This document shows, in pieces, positions 35,512 through 44,898 of a stretch of DNA of 64,000 nucleotides. The position numbers and the translations under genes are program-made. The first letter of the stretch is position 1, and every line of letters begins with the position of its first letter. The DNA is from Methanocalculus taiwanensis (GTDB taxonomy: Archaea > Halobacteriota > Methanomicrobia > Methanomicrobiales > Methanocorpusculaceae). The stretch spans positions 1-64,000 of the forward strand of contig NZ_VOTZ01000007.1 of assembly GCF_024372745.1 (NCBI RefSeq). The letters run 5' to 3'. A model generated the notes under the pieces. It ran no database searches. It saw only the letters and a list, made by a program, of their open reading frames with translations, and was not told the origin of the DNA.

Positions 35512-36807
35512 TCACCACTCAACCTCCATCACTGCCCGCTCCTCCTCCTTCAGCTCAGGCATACCAGCTCCCTCGAACCGGTACTTCTCGATCGGATCGT
35601 AGGTGGCATGGAGTGTGCATTTGTCAAGAATATCCACAAACTCACGCAGGAATATCCGGGGGATCACATCAATCCGGCCGCCAAACCTGAGTGTGATCCG
35701 GTCGATCATCGCCCGTATGAACCTGAGGTTCACCCGTTCCGGGTCCACCTCGGCGTATGCCTCGCCATAGATCTCAACAACCCTCGAGGCCACCTCAAAG
35801 AGCCGCTTCTCGTCAAACCGGGAGAGGACGATCTGGGTCTGGAGAGGATTTGCAAACCCGTCATCCTCCATCACCTGCAACCGGTCATAGAGCGGGGGGA
35901 GTGACCTGATCCCTTTTGGCCCCTCGAAGAAGGATGGAGTTCCCGTGAAGAGGAGGAATGAGTAGGGCATCTCGTTTCTGTCGACAGTATCAATGATCCG
36001 CCTCAGGTTCACATACCCCTTCTCGCGGAGTGGGCGGGAAGAGCTCTGTGTAGTCTCCGCCTCGTCAAAGGCAATCGCAAGACCCCGGTACCCTGCCTGG
36101 ACGATGATCCGGATCAGCCCACGGAGGAAGGGAAGTGTAGAGCCTTCATCCACTGCACCTTTCAGTCCAGCCTCTGATTTGAAGCTCCGACCAACCGTCT
36201 CCTCGCCGGATATCCAGCCAAGGGCTGCCTGTGCGATAGCAAAGTCGCCCCGGTTGTTTGCCAGGTAGTATGTCCTGACTGCTGCTGCAAGCCCTGAGTT
36301 CTCTTCGGATATCCTGAGCAAGGATGCTTCGATCTCTCGCGTAGCAGCCGCTGCCAGCCGTTCTTCATCCTCCTCGCCTACAGACTCGATCAGCCGCTCC
36401 TCAATCCGGTATATCCAGGTGTCGATGATGCTCTTTACAGCCGCCTCACCGGTTTCGGTCCTGAGATTCTGTGCTATGGCACGATAGAGAGCGGCAAGCT
36501 TGTGAAGCGGGGTGTCGGGCGAGATGACCACATGGGCCGTTGCAAACCCGCTGTTTCTCGCAATCTCAAGGGCACGACAGATTAGAAAGGTCTTCCCGCT
36601 CCCAAAATCGCCCCTGACAAACTTCAGGTCTGATCGGCCGGCTGCCACATACTGAAGCTGATCGGCGATCACCCGCTCCTCGTTAGCGATACCGACTGCG
36701 AGCCGTTCAAGCCCATCTGCTGGGACGGTGCCCCGCCGGAGGGCATTGATTATCCCGATACTCTGCAGTTTCCGGTCGTTCTGTGTATTATCTAAAGACC
36801 CAGGCAT
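35512..36807 (-). CDS. DUF2791 P-loop ATPase (BREX-type ATP-binding protein)
   Basis: A 431-residue ATPase. Walker A RGDFGSGKTFL (about 65), Walker B LAIAFDEAETTQ (about 230), a sensor-like LLFTGTPSFFEG and an arginine-rich C-terminal part match DUF2791, the family of BREX ATPases BrxC/D. No other BREX gene (PglX, PglZ, BrxL) is in the window. The ATG at 36807 has GGGGAGATAT right before it and overlaps the upstream TPR-winged-helix gene by 20 bases. Confidence 0.8.
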   Translation of the reverse strand: MPGSLDNTQNDRKLQSIGIINALRRGTVPADGLERLAVGIANEERVIADQLQYVAAGRSDLKFVRGDFGSGKTFLICRALEIARNSGFATAHVVISPDTPLHKLAALYRAIAQNLRTETGEAAVKSIIDTWIYRIEERLIESVGEEDEERLAAAATREIEASLLRISEENSGLAAAVRTYYLANNRGDFAIAQAALGWISGEETVGRSFKSEAGLKGAVDEGSTLPFLRGLIRIIVQAGYRGLAIAFDEAETTQSSSRPLREKGYVNLRRIIDTVDRNEMPYSFLLFTGTPSFFEGPKGIRSLPPLYDRLQVMEDDGFANPLQTQIVLSRFDEKRLFEVASRVVEIYGEAYAEVDPERVNLRFIRAMIDRITLRFGGRIDVIPRIFLREFVDILDKCTLHATYDPIEKYRFEGAGMPELKEEERAVMEVEW

Positions 36808-38578
36808 ATATCTCCCCATTCTCTGAGATGCCACGCTTCCCGATGACGCTGATCCCTTCTTCGCCTGCCTTCCTGATAATCTCATTGATGATCCCGGCAA
36901 CACGCCTCGTGCCGAGAAGAGATCTGAGTTCCATCTCATTTGCTTCCGAATGCTCCCGGATGAAGGCTAGAGCTTTCTCCTCCTTTTCGGTGAGCATCAG
37001 CCTCTCCGCGATCGGCACCTCTTCAGATACCTCCTCAACCTTCACCTGCTGTATCACCGGCTGCTCAGAGAGTGCATGATCCTTTGCCTGTGAGAGGAGG
37101 GGGATAAAATCCTCAATTCTGATCGACGAGGGATAACAGGGCATCATATCAAGTCCGATCAGGCAGTGTTCCTTGCATGCCTGGTAATCCCTTTTATGAA
37201 GAGCATCGGATGCCGCATAAAGGGAGGCGACTGCGAGGATCTCTCTCCCATTTGCACTCAGATCAGGGATCATTTCAATGAGCCGCTGAATAAGTGCATG
37301 GGTGATCTTCATAATCTGGTACAGCTTCTCCTCACCATGGACGATAGCCTCCGCAACCATCTCAAGATCGCCTGTTTTCCGGAGATGTGAGAGGATATAG
37401 AGGATCACCTTCGGAGCCTCACGCATCTCGTTGTTTCGTGCACAAAATGCGGCATAGGGGATCCCTCCGCGGAGAAAGTGGCTCCGGTATCCCCGGTAGA
37501 AGGCATCACGGGCTCGTGGCAGATCGCCATACCGCTCAAACATCTCTCCAAGCGAAACCAGGCATGCCCAGGACGGATGAGGCTCAAGCAGAGCTGAGAT
37601 CTGCTCTATCACCTCATCCTGTTCTTTTCTGAGCTCAAGGAAGTCGATATATTTTCGGATGATAACTCCAAGTGTTTCAGGATGTTCCAGGGATCCAAGC
37701 TGACAGGAGAGGAGCTGTGAGTATTCTTCCTCCGCTGAATCCATATCACCCTGTACCCTGAGCAAATCACAGAGGAGGAGATGGTATATAGGCTCATTCT
37801 GCTGCTCCCTGAGCAAATGGAGCATCTCCATAGCCTCATAATAGTGCTGTAGCTGTTTGGCAAGTAGTGCCGCTGAGAAGAGGAGTTCGGTATCAGGATG
37901 CTCCCGGATATGAATTTTATACAATTCATATGCCGCATCTGGATCGGTTCGGGCAAGGGCTTCAAGCCAGAGATGGAGATAGATTGCCTCTCCCTTTTCC
38001 CTCCATGTCTCCTCAGCCGCTGTAGCCGCCTCTGCATATCGTTTTGAAGCGATCAGCGCTTCAATAAAACCTGGATTACTGGTTCGCACCCGCAGGCTCT
38101 CCTCATATAGGGCAATCGCTTCCTCAGCTTCCCCGATTGCAACCAGCGACCTGAGAAGTTGAAGCGTATCGGCCGGGTTCTGCGATCCTCTGGCAAGTGC
38201 CTTCTGAACTGGTATAGCCCCCCGGTGATCCCCTCTCTCAATCAGGAACCGGGAATAATGCCTCAATGCCGGGATGTTTGTCTCATCAAGCCGGACAGCT
38301 TCTGCGTACTCCGCCAGGGCCCGTTCATCCCCTCTCCTCCTGAGCACCTCTGCCAGCCCGAAGTGGGCCTTTGATGAGCCGGGTATCGTGCTGATAAGAT
38401 CGCGGAATGCAGCCTCAGCTTCAGCGAGCCTCCCGAGTGCAAGCAGGTTTTCAGCAGCCAGGATCTCAAGCGCAATCTCCTTTGATCCAGAGCAGAGAGC
38501 AAAGGACTCTTCATAGGCTCCCGTCTCGTACAGCAGAAACGCCTGGTGAATCCGATCTTCGGGTGCAGTATCCTTCAT
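36788..38578 (-). CDS. Large TPR protein with C-terminal winged helix
   Basis: A 596-residue protein. Residues 1-480 are TPR helix pairs (for example AEAEAAFRDLIS, SKAHFGLAEVLRRRGDERAL). The last ~85 residues (LTEKEEKALAFIREHSEANEMEL... with LGTRRVAGIINEIIRKA) form a winged-helix-like domain that could touch DNA. The ATG overlaps the glycosyltransferase stop (ATGA); its end overlaps the DUF2791 ATPase. The two are likely partners in a complex. Confidence 0.75.
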   Translation of the reverse strand: MKDTAPEDRIHQAFLLYETGAYEESFALCSGSKEIALEILAAENLLALGRLAEAEAAFRDLISTIPGSSKAHFGLAEVLRRRGDERALAEYAEAVRLDETNIPALRHYSRFLIERGDHRGAIPVQKALARGSQNPADTLQLLRSLVAIGEAEEAIALYEESLRVRTSNPGFIEALIASKRYAEAATAAEETWREKGEAIYLHLWLEALARTDPDAAYELYKIHIREHPDTELLFSAALLAKQLQHYYEAMEMLHLLREQQNEPIYHLLLCDLLRVQGDMDSAEEEYSQLLSCQLGSLEHPETLGVIIRKYIDFLELRKEQDEVIEQISALLEPHPSWACLVSLGEMFERYGDLPRARDAFYRGYRSHFLRGGIPYAAFCARNNEMREAPKVILYILSHLRKTGDLEMVAEAIVHGEEKLYQIMKITHALIQRLIEMIPDLSANGREILAVASLYAASDALHKRDYQACKEHCLIGLDMMPCYPSSIRIEDFIPLLSQAKDHALSEQPVIQQVKVEEVSEEVPIAERLMLTEKEEKALAFIREHSEANEMELRSLLGTRRVAGIINEIIRKAGEEGISVIGKRGISENGEIYAWVFR

Positions 38579-39273
38579 CTAAAAAACCGTATCCGGATGA
38601 GGCCAGCGAACATCGCTAATGAATCTGTCATCCTCACGCTGGATCCACCCCGGTCGCTCCACCTGATTGGGACTTCTTTTATGAAAAAACCGGCATTCCG
38701 TGCTTTCCAGAGCAGCTCAACATCAAACTCAAAACCGGTGGATTGTATTGTATCCAGAATGGTATAGATCAACTCCCGGCGGAATGCTTTTGCGCCGCAC
38801 TGGGTATCGGCATAGGAAAGGCCAAAGAGGATGCGAATGATTCCATTGAAGATTCTGCTCTGGATTATGCGCATCATCCCCTGCCTGACCGGAATGACTG
38901 AGCCTGGCACCCACCGCGATCCGATCACCCCGTCGCTCTGATCAAGATGCGAAAATACCTTTTTCATCTCTTCAATACCCGTTGAGCCATCGGCATCAAT
39001 ATAACCGATATATGCCCGTGTGGCACTTTTCATGCCTGATCTGATCCCGCCGCCTTTGCCGAGCCTCCTGGGGAAAGAGAGGCATCTGATGTCATGATCC
39101 GGGTGATCCCTGACAAATCCTGATACAATAGAGGCAGTTGCATCGGTCCCATCTGAAATAATGATGATTTCCCCGCCAAAATCGAGGAGATCGTCGAGGA
39201 GGCCCCCTATCCTCCCCTCCTCATTATAGGCAGGAATGATGAGGCTGCAATCCTTCTCAAGAACCTCTGCCAT
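38575..39273 (-). CDS. Family 2 glycosyltransferase (dolichol-phosphate sugar synthase type)
   Basis: A 232-residue GT-A enzyme: IIPAYNEEGRI (about 12), IIIISDGTDAT, and the DXD-type YIDADGST (about 90). GxGR-like RRLGKGGGIRSG follows. It resembles DPM1/AglJ-type enzymes that load sugar onto a lipid phosphate, used in archaeal N-glycosylation. No C-terminal membrane helices. It starts 5 bases after the DJ-1 gene stop. Confidence 0.85.
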   Translation of the reverse strand: MAEVLEKDCSLIIPAYNEEGRIGGLLDDLLDFGGEIIIISDGTDATASIVSGFVRDHPDHDIRCLSFPRRLGKGGGIRSGMKSATRAYIGYIDADGSTGIEEMKKVFSHLDQSDGVIGSRWVPGSVIPVRQGMMRIIQSRIFNGIIRILFGLSYADTQCGAKAFRRELIYTILDTIQSTGFEFDVELLWKARNAGFFIKEVPIRWSDRGGSSVRMTDSLAMFAGLIRIRFFR

Positions 39274-39278
39274 GGTGT

Positions 39279-39794
39279 TTATGCGTTCAGCACGTTGACG
39301 ATTGCTTCACCGAATGCCCTGGCAGCGGTGGGTCCGTTGGCAGTTATGATCCGCTCATCGACGACAACCGGTTCGTTCTGGAGGGATGCGCCGCCGTTCT
39401 TCATTGCATAGGTTGATGCCGGGCTTGCAAAGACGGTTGCCTTCTTCCCCTTAAGGATACCCGCAAGCGCAAGAACTGCCGGGGAGAGGCAGATGGCAGC
39501 CACAACCTTTCCATTTTCATAAAACTCCTTCACAAGGCCGATCAGCTCCTGGCTGTTCCAGAAGAAGTCCTGTGACCCGATACCGCCGACGATAACGATA
39601 CCATCGAAGTCAGAGGCTGCAACATTATCAAAGACAACTGTTGCCTCGATACGATCGCCAACCATTCCCATACATTCCCCGGTTTTCGTGGAGCCGATTA
39701 CTGTCTCAATTCCTTTTTCTTTGAATATCTTCATCGGCTCGCTGAGCTCCTCATCACGGAATCGTTCCGGTGCAACTGCAACTAAGAGTTTCAT
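39279..39794 (-). CDS. DJ-1/PfpI family protein
   Basis: A 171-residue class I glutamine amidotransferase-like protein. The nucleophile cysteine is in AAICLSPAVLA (about 101), with the nearby acidic E in AVAPERF (about 13). The histidine common in AxCHGP is replaced by LSP, as in many archaeal members. Roles proposed for relatives are deglycase, protease or chaperone. ATG 39794 begins the family strand KLLVAVAP and is preferred to TTG 39815. Confidence 0.85.
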   Translation of the reverse strand: MKLLVAVAPERFRDEELSEPMKIFKEKGIETVIGSTKTGECMGMVGDRIEATVVFDNVAASDFDGIVIVGGIGSQDFFWNSQELIGLVKEFYENGKVVAAICLSPAVLALAGILKGKKATVFASPASTYAMKNGGASLQNEPVVVDERIITANGPTAARAFGEAIVNVLNA

Positions 39795-39850
39795 GTATAC
39801 TGGTATCGGAAACAATTGAATTAAGGGTTTTCACGGGGGCAGGCCATCAG

Positions 39851-40537
39851 CTATTGTGATCCCCTTGTTTTGTAGAGGCAAAAAATAATGGCTGCCCCGA
39901 TGATGAGCAGGAGAATGGTGATGATTGCAATGAGATTGTGGCCAGTAAACTTATCTATGAGGGCAATACCCGAAGCAATCGCAAGGGCTGACAACCCGGA
40001 TCCTGCAATAATGCAGAAGAATGCAGTTCGCGGGTTAATTCCCATCAGTCTGCTGAGGATAGTTCCGTTGATCGCCCCGGATCCCTGCAGGGGAAAAAAG
40101 ATGAAGAGGAAGAGTCCGAAGATCGAGAGGCGCGATATCCATGGGTTCGTTGCTGAGATCCTCTTCATACTCTCTGTACATTTCATGAATATTTCTCCAA
40201 ACCATGGGATTTTTGCTATATGGTGAAAATTCATTGTGATAAAGCATGCACTTGCACAATCAATAATAAAAACAGCCGAGGCGATCATCCACCATTCATA
40301 TCCAAGAATAATGGCACATGGAATAACCGACTCTTTACCGGCTGGCGGGATGATATATGCTGCAAGAAGGGTGAGAAACTGAACCATTCTCCCCTCTGGA
40401 AGCATGAGGAGCAGAAGAAAAAGAATGGGTAGAAAAAAGAGGAAGGGAATGATGATATACGCAATTTCAGTCCATAATAAAGGCCTTTTGCTATTATGTA
40501 TATTCTCTACTACCTCCGGAAGGGAAGAGATCTGCAT
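39851..40537 (-). CDS. Small multi-drug export-like membrane protein (COG2426)
   Basis: A 228-residue protein with five to six hydrophobic segments and the conserved PAGKESVIPCAIILG (about 65) and FPLQGSGAINGTI (about 150) motifs of COG2426. The family is named for weak multidrug export; true substrate unclear. Monocistronic. Confidence 0.78.
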   Translation of the reverse strand: MQISSLPEVVENIHNSKRPLLWTEIAYIIIPFLFFLPILFLLLLMLPEGRMVQFLTLLAAYIIPPAGKESVIPCAIILGYEWWMIASAVFIIDCASACFITMNFHHIAKIPWFGEIFMKCTESMKRISATNPWISRLSIFGLFLFIFFPLQGSGAINGTILSRLMGINPRTAFFCIIAGSGLSALAIASGIALIDKFTGHNLIAIITILLLIIGAAIIFCLYKTRGSQ

Positions 40538-40654
40538 ATGATCTCTTCTCTGTCATGTCAGTGGATATACTATTGGTGTCCCATCATCCTTGGCCTGGTA
40601 ATACACCGTCTTTTCTACGTGGGGGCTTCACCCTGAAACCAACGGGCGCATTCA

Positions 40655-41101
40655 TCAGAGTTTTATTGCCATGATATACCGATCCCCGCCCGGACCGAAA
40701 TACTCGGATTCAAATGAATGTTCAGTAAAGCCAAGTGAGCGATACAGGGGCAAAGCTGCATGGTTCTCGGGAGAGACCGAGAGGAGTGCCTTGGTAACAC
40801 CCATCGCCTCGAAAGTTGCAAGGAGCTGCTCCATCAGCCGCCGGCCGATCCCGTTCCTCTTATAGCGATCTGCCACCTGGAGGCGGAGGATCCATCCCGT
40901 ATCGGGGGATCTGCCTACGATGGATCCGATCGTATAGCCGGCAATACAATCATCTGCGACTGCTACAAAGAATGTGTCGCCTGAAATCGCCTGCATCTGC
41001 CTGATGAAGACATATGCGCCCGAAATTGAACCGGAACTTCGTTCCTCCATCCGGGCGACCGCTTCACAATCCCCGTTTTCAAATATGCGAATGATAACCA
41101 T
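40655..41101 (-). CDS. GNAT N-acetyltransferase
   Basis: A 148-residue acetyltransferase of the RimI-like kind: the acetyl-CoA motif A RLQVADRYKRNGIGRRLM (about 87-104) and LSVSPENHAALPLYRSLGF motif B are present. It would acetylate an amine or a protein N-terminus. Substrate cannot be told. Confidence 0.88.
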   Translation of the reverse strand: MVIIRIFENGDCEAVARMEERSSGSISGAYVFIRQMQAISGDTFFVAVADDCIAGYTIGSIVGRSPDTGWILRLQVADRYKRNGIGRRLMEQLLATFEAMGVTKALLSVSPENHAALPLYRSLGFTEHSFESEYFGPGGDRYIMAIKL

Positions 41102-41123
41102 TGTTTAGAAAAAGAGAATTGGA

Positions 41124-41813
41124 TTATTTCCGCCTGAAGGCGAGGAGAACTGCTGCCCCGAATGCGCCAGCAACAATCGTCAGGACTGATACCGGTGATG
41201 GCTGAGGCTGGGTTGGTGCAACCGGCTGCAGGTTTGCATGGAGTTTAATCGTCTCTCCGGCTGCGGGCCAGTCAGTGATCTGGCTGGTAAAGTCTGAGTA
41301 CCCTGCCTTTGAAACCCGGAATGTCTGATATGGTGTGGCTGTTACATAAACCTGAACAGTCAGCTCACCGTTTGCAGTGGTGCCTTTTAAGTCATTGTCA
41401 AAGTAAACACTTGCACCGTCGACATTTGCATAGACGGTGTACCAGCCGATGCTTCCGCCGATCGGCGGGGGCATCGGGGTTGGCTCGGCAGGCTGCAGGG
41501 TGGCATACAGATCAACAACCTCACCCTTTGCGGGATAGTGGGTGATCTGGCCAGTATATGGTGAATAGCCATCCTTTGTCACCATGAAGTATGTAACTGG
41601 TGTGCCTGTCGTGAAGTACTCAACATAAAGCTCCCCGTTGGTGGTTACACCCTGATATTCTCCTCCAAAAAAGACGCTGGCTCCATCAACATTGCTGTGG
41701 ATGAGGAACCATGCCTTGTCTCCTCCCACCATCGCCGAAGCGGCAGGTAGGATCACCGCAATTGCGATGATAAGTGCCAGGAAATGCTTAATTGTTACCA
41801 TATGAATTTCCAT
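41124..41813 (-). CDS. Secreted, membrane-anchored protein with two PEGA domains
   Basis: An N-terminal signal sequence (KHFLALIIAIAVILPAASA, about 8-26) is followed by two PEGA domains of about 65 residues each (SNVDGASVFFGGEYQG, ANVDGASVYFDNDLKG), a proline-rich linker, and a C-terminal hydrophobic helix ending FRRK. The form suggests export and anchoring at the cell surface. A TATATAA box at 41833-41839 fits initiation near 41813. Common in Methanomicrobiales envelopes. Confidence 0.85.
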   Translation of the reverse strand: MEIHMVTIKHFLALIIAIAVILPAASAMVGGDKAWFLIHSNVDGASVFFGGEYQGVTTNGELYVEYFTTGTPVTYFMVTKDGYSPYTGQITHYPAKGEVVDLYATLQPAEPTPMPPPIGGSIGWYTVYANVDGASVYFDNDLKGTTANGELTVQVYVTATPYQTFRVSKAGYSDFTSQITDWPAAGETIKLHANLQPVAPTQPQPSPVSVLTIVAGAFGAAVLLAFRRK

Positions 41814-41832
41814 CTTTTCAGAAGGTTTTGAT

Positions 41833-41839
41833 TATATAA
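41833..41839 (-). promoter_or_regulatory. TATA box of PEGA protein gene
   Basis: TATATAA lies 20-26 bases before the ATG at 41811-41813 on the minus strand, so the transcript probably starts close to that ATG. Confidence 0.5.
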
Positions 41840-41886
41840 AAAATCTATCTTCGAAATGCTTATGCCGCGGTGAAGGTGACTCATAC

Positions 41887-42306
41887 ATGATGGAATATAT
41901 CGAGCGCCTGAAGGTGGATTCTGATCAGGCAAACCCGTTTTTTAAGATGATGGGCGTCTCCGTCCTCTCATTTACCGATGGTCACGCAGAACTTTCAATG
42001 GAGATTTTGCCAGAAATGCATAACGGGGTCGGATGGCTTCAGGGAGGTCTATTTGTGGCGCTCGCCGATGAAGCGATGGCGCTTGCACTCTATACGGTAC
42101 TCGCTGGCAATGAGGGGATCGCCACCATCTCTGAATCGACCAGTTTTCTGCGTGGTGCACGGGAGGGAACATTATTTGCGCGCGGATGGGTTATCAGGCG
42201 TGGACGAAGGGTGGCCTTCACAGAAGCCGAAGTGCGAAGAGGTGGCGGATCCGGGGAAGTCCTTGCCAGAACGACCGCATCTTTTGCGATCGTCTCAAAA
42301 ACCTGA
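41887..42306 (+). CDS. PaaI-type hotdog thioesterase
   Basis: A 139-residue single hotdog fold. The MHNGVGWLQGGLFVALADEA segment (about 38-57) matches the PaaI catalytic region (usual HGG is WLQGG here), and the C-terminal strand pattern is typical. It would hydrolyse an acyl-CoA; substrate unknown. Another hotdog gene is at 55469. Confidence 0.8.
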   Translation: MMEYIERLKVDSDQANPFFKMMGVSVLSFTDGHAELSMEILPEMHNGVGWLQGGLFVALADEAMALALYTVLAGNEGIATISESTSFLRGAREGTLFARGWVIRRGRRVAFTEAEVRRGGGSGEVLARTTASFAIVSKT

Positions 42307-42390
42307 CCTCTTCTGCATCCCCTCCATCACAGATCGATGCGAAGGATAATAGTTTGAGAAAAAGAGACGGATCTAAAGCGGGGGTCTCTC

Positions 42391-43971
42391 TTGAAATACA
42401 TAGTTGTTACCGGAGGGGTGATGAGTGGCCTTGGAAAAGGTATCACTGCTGCCTCAATTGGACGTATCCTGAAGAACCGGGGTTATATCGTAACTGCTGT
42501 AAAGATCGATCCATACCTCAATATCGATGCGGGCACGATGAATCCTGCACAACATGGCGAGGTATTTGTCCTTCGTGACGGCGCGGAGGTTGATCTCGAT
42601 CTCGGGAACTATGAGCGGTTCATGGATATCGAGCTCACCTCAGATCATAATATCACCACCGGAAAGATCTACCGTACTGTAATCGACAAGGAGCGCCACG
42701 GAGATTATCTCGGGGAGACCGTTCAGATCATCCCCCATATCACCGATATGATCAAGTGCCTCATCCGGAATGCAGCTGAAAACTGGAGGACAAACGGTGA
42801 TCCGGCAGATGTCTGTATCGTCGAGGTGGGAGGAACAGTCGGTGATATCGAGAGCATGCCGTTTCTGGAAGCGGTCCGGCAGATGCATGGCGAGTCTGCA
42901 CCCGGCGACTTTATCCTTGTCCATGTCACGCTCATACCGGCAGATTCGATGGGGGACCTGAAGACAAAGCCGACACAGCACTCGGTGAAGGCGCTCAGGG
43001 AGCTTGGGTTGTATCCGGATGTGATCGTCGGCAGAAGTGAGCTGCCGGTTGGGGGACATACGAAGCGAAAGATCTCAGCCTTCTGCGATGTGCCGGAACG
43101 GGCGGTGATCAGTGCAACAACTGCCCCCGATACCTACCATGTCCCTATGGAGCTTGAGAAAGAGGGGCTTGCAGATGTGCTCATGGACCTCCTCCGGCTT
43201 GGGGTGCATAACCTCTCAACAGACTGGTACCGGCTCGTAACCAGGGAATATACAAGCAGGATCACCGTTGCCATTGTCACAAAGTACGGGGTTGAGGATG
43301 TGTATATGAGCATCAAGGAGGCGCTGAAGCATGCTGGCCGCTCCCTCTCAACAGAAGTGAATATCAGGTGGATTGATGCCGAGGATTGTGATGATTCCGA
43401 TTTCAACGAAGTTGATGGTGTCCTGATCCCCGGAGGATTCGGCACACGCGGCATCGAAGGGAAGATCGCTGCGATTCGGTGCGCTCGTGAGAAGAAGATC
43501 CCTCTCCTTGGCCTCTGCCTCGGGTTCCAGCTGGCAGTTGTTGAATATGCACGGCATATCGCAGGGATCAGTGATGCGATCAGCGCAGAGATGGGAGACG
43601 GCACTCATGTGATCATAATCCTCCCTGAACAGGAGGGTGAGATGGATCTTGGTGGAACGATGCGGCTTGGAGACTATCCGGTCGCAATCACCCCGGGTAC
43701 CGTTGCAGATCGGATCTATGAGGCTGCTGAAGTGATCGAGAGGCACCGCCACCGGTATGAGGTGAACCCTGAATATATACCGTTGCTTGAAGAGCACGGT
43801 CTCATCTTCTCGGGAAGAAACGGGAACCGGATGGAGATACTGGAGCTCCCTGATCATCCGTTCTTCTTTGCGACCCAGTTCCATCCCGAGTTCAGATCAC
43901 GGCCGACACGGCCGTCCCCTCCGTTCATAGGATTTGTAACAGCATGTAAGGCAGGTAAAAAGACAACATAG
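42391..43971 (+). CDS. pyrG: CTP synthase
   Basis: Makes CTP from UTP, ATP and glutamine. The N-terminal amidoligase (1-270) begins [16 protein letters not shown] and has [13 protein letters not shown]; the C-terminal glutaminase has [12 protein letters not shown] with nucleophile C (about 376) and FHPEF. Length 526 is normal. The start is TTG at 42391, the only one giving the conserved [10 protein letters not shown]-terminus. Confidence 0.95.
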   Translation: MKYIVVTGGVMSGLGKGITAASIGRILKNRGYIVTAVKIDPYLNIDAGTMNPAQHGEVFVLRDGAEVDLDLGNYERFMDIELTSDHNITTGKIYRTVIDKERHGDYLGETVQIIPHITDMIKCLIRNAAENWRTNGDPADVCIVEVGGTVGDIESMPFLEAVRQMHGESAPGDFILVHVTLIPADSMGDLKTKPTQHSVKALRELGLYPDVIVGRSELPVGGHTKRKISAFCDVPERAVISATTAPDTYHVPMELEKEGLADVLMDLLRLGVHNLSTDWYRLVTREYTSRITVAIVTKYGVEDVYMSIKEALKHAGRSLSTEVNIRWIDAEDCDDSDFNEVDGVLIPGGFGTRGIEGKIAAIRCAREKKIPLLGLCLGFQLAVVEYARHIAGISDAISAEMGDGTHVIIILPEQEGEMDLGGTMRLGDYPVAITPGTVADRIYEAAEVIERHRHRYEVNPEYIPLLEEHGLIFSGRNGNRMEILELPDHPFFFATQFHPEFRSRPTRPSPPFIGFVTACKAGKKTT

Positions 43972-43980
43972 GTGACAACC

Positions 43981-44898
43981 ATGGTAAATGCACAGAAATT
44001 CATCGAAGAAGCGGTTGAGGAGATCAAAGTAGCAGCAGCGGATGGCCATGTTGTCATGGCACTCTCAGGTGGAGTCGACAGCTCGGTCTGTGCAGCACTG
44101 GCAGCACGGGCAATCGGTGACCGGCTTATTCCTATCTATGTGGATACCGGCCTGATGAGGAAGAACGAGAGTGCACGGATAAAGCAGCTCTTCGGTTCAA
44201 TCAACCTCAAGACCGTGGACGCCTCAGCCGGGTTCTTCGACTCACTCAAAGGGATCATTGATCCCGAAGAGAAGAGGAAGGCGATTGGAGAGCGTTTCAT
44301 CCGTATATTCGAACATGAGGCAAAGGAGACCGGGGCTGTATATCTCCTCCAGGGAACTATCTACCCTGATCGGATCGAGAGTGAAGGCGGAATTAAAAGC
44401 CACCACAATGTCGGTGGGATGCCGCTCGATATCCGGTTCAAGGGTGTCATCGAGCCTCTCAGGGATTTATACAAGGATGAGGTGCGGGTCGTTGCCGGTG
44501 CTCTCGGCCTGCCGCCTGAGATCCAGCACAGGATGCCGTTCCCGGGACCCGGCCTCGCGGTCAGGGTGCTTGGTGAAGTGACCCCCGAGAAGGTTGCGAT
44601 CGTGCGGGAGGCAAACCATATCGTTGAGGAGGAGCTGATCGAGATCTACTCCCCCTGGCAGTGTTTTGCCGCTCTCATCGGCCTTGGGACTGGTGTCAAG
44701 GGTGATGTCCGGCTCCACGGGTGGATCGTCTCGGTGCGTGCGGTGAACTCCCGTGATGGCATGACCGCAGATCCTCTCCGTCTACCCTATGAGACGCTTG
44801 ATCGGATCGCATCCCGGATCACTTCGGAGATCCCAGGGGTGGCACGGGTTGTCTACGATGTAACCCCAAAACCCCCTGCAACAATAGAATATGAGTGA
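43981..44898 (+). CDS. guaA: GMP synthase ATP pyrophosphatase subunit (GuaAB)
   Basis: The archaeal split enzyme: this subunit activates XMP with ATP; the glutaminase subunit is encoded elsewhere. The PP-loop [10 protein letters not shown] (about 27) and C-terminal dimerisation part ending PATIEYE are present. The ATG at 43981 has GGTGA 5 bases upstream; GTG at 43972 is possible. It directly follows pyrG, a purine-pyrimidine pair. Confidence 0.93.
   Translation: MVNAQKFIEEAVEEIKVAAADGHVVMALSGGVDSSVCAALAARAIGDRLIPIYVDTGLMRKNESARIKQLFGSINLKTVDASAGFFDSLKGIIDPEEKRKAIGERFIRIFEHEAKETGAVYLLQGTIYPDRIESEGGIKSHHNVGGMPLDIRFKGVIEPLRDLYKDEVRVVAGALGLPPEIQHRMPFPGPGLAVRVLGEVTPEKVAIVREANHIVEEELIEIYSPWQCFAALIGLGTGVKGDVRLHGWIVSVRAVNSRDGMTADPLRLPYETLDRIASRITSEIPGVARVVYDVTPKPPATIEYE

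Noticed and set aside
35300-35512. Possible gene between the pseudogene and the ATPase
   Set aside because: Only short frames; I see nothing but AT-rich DNA.
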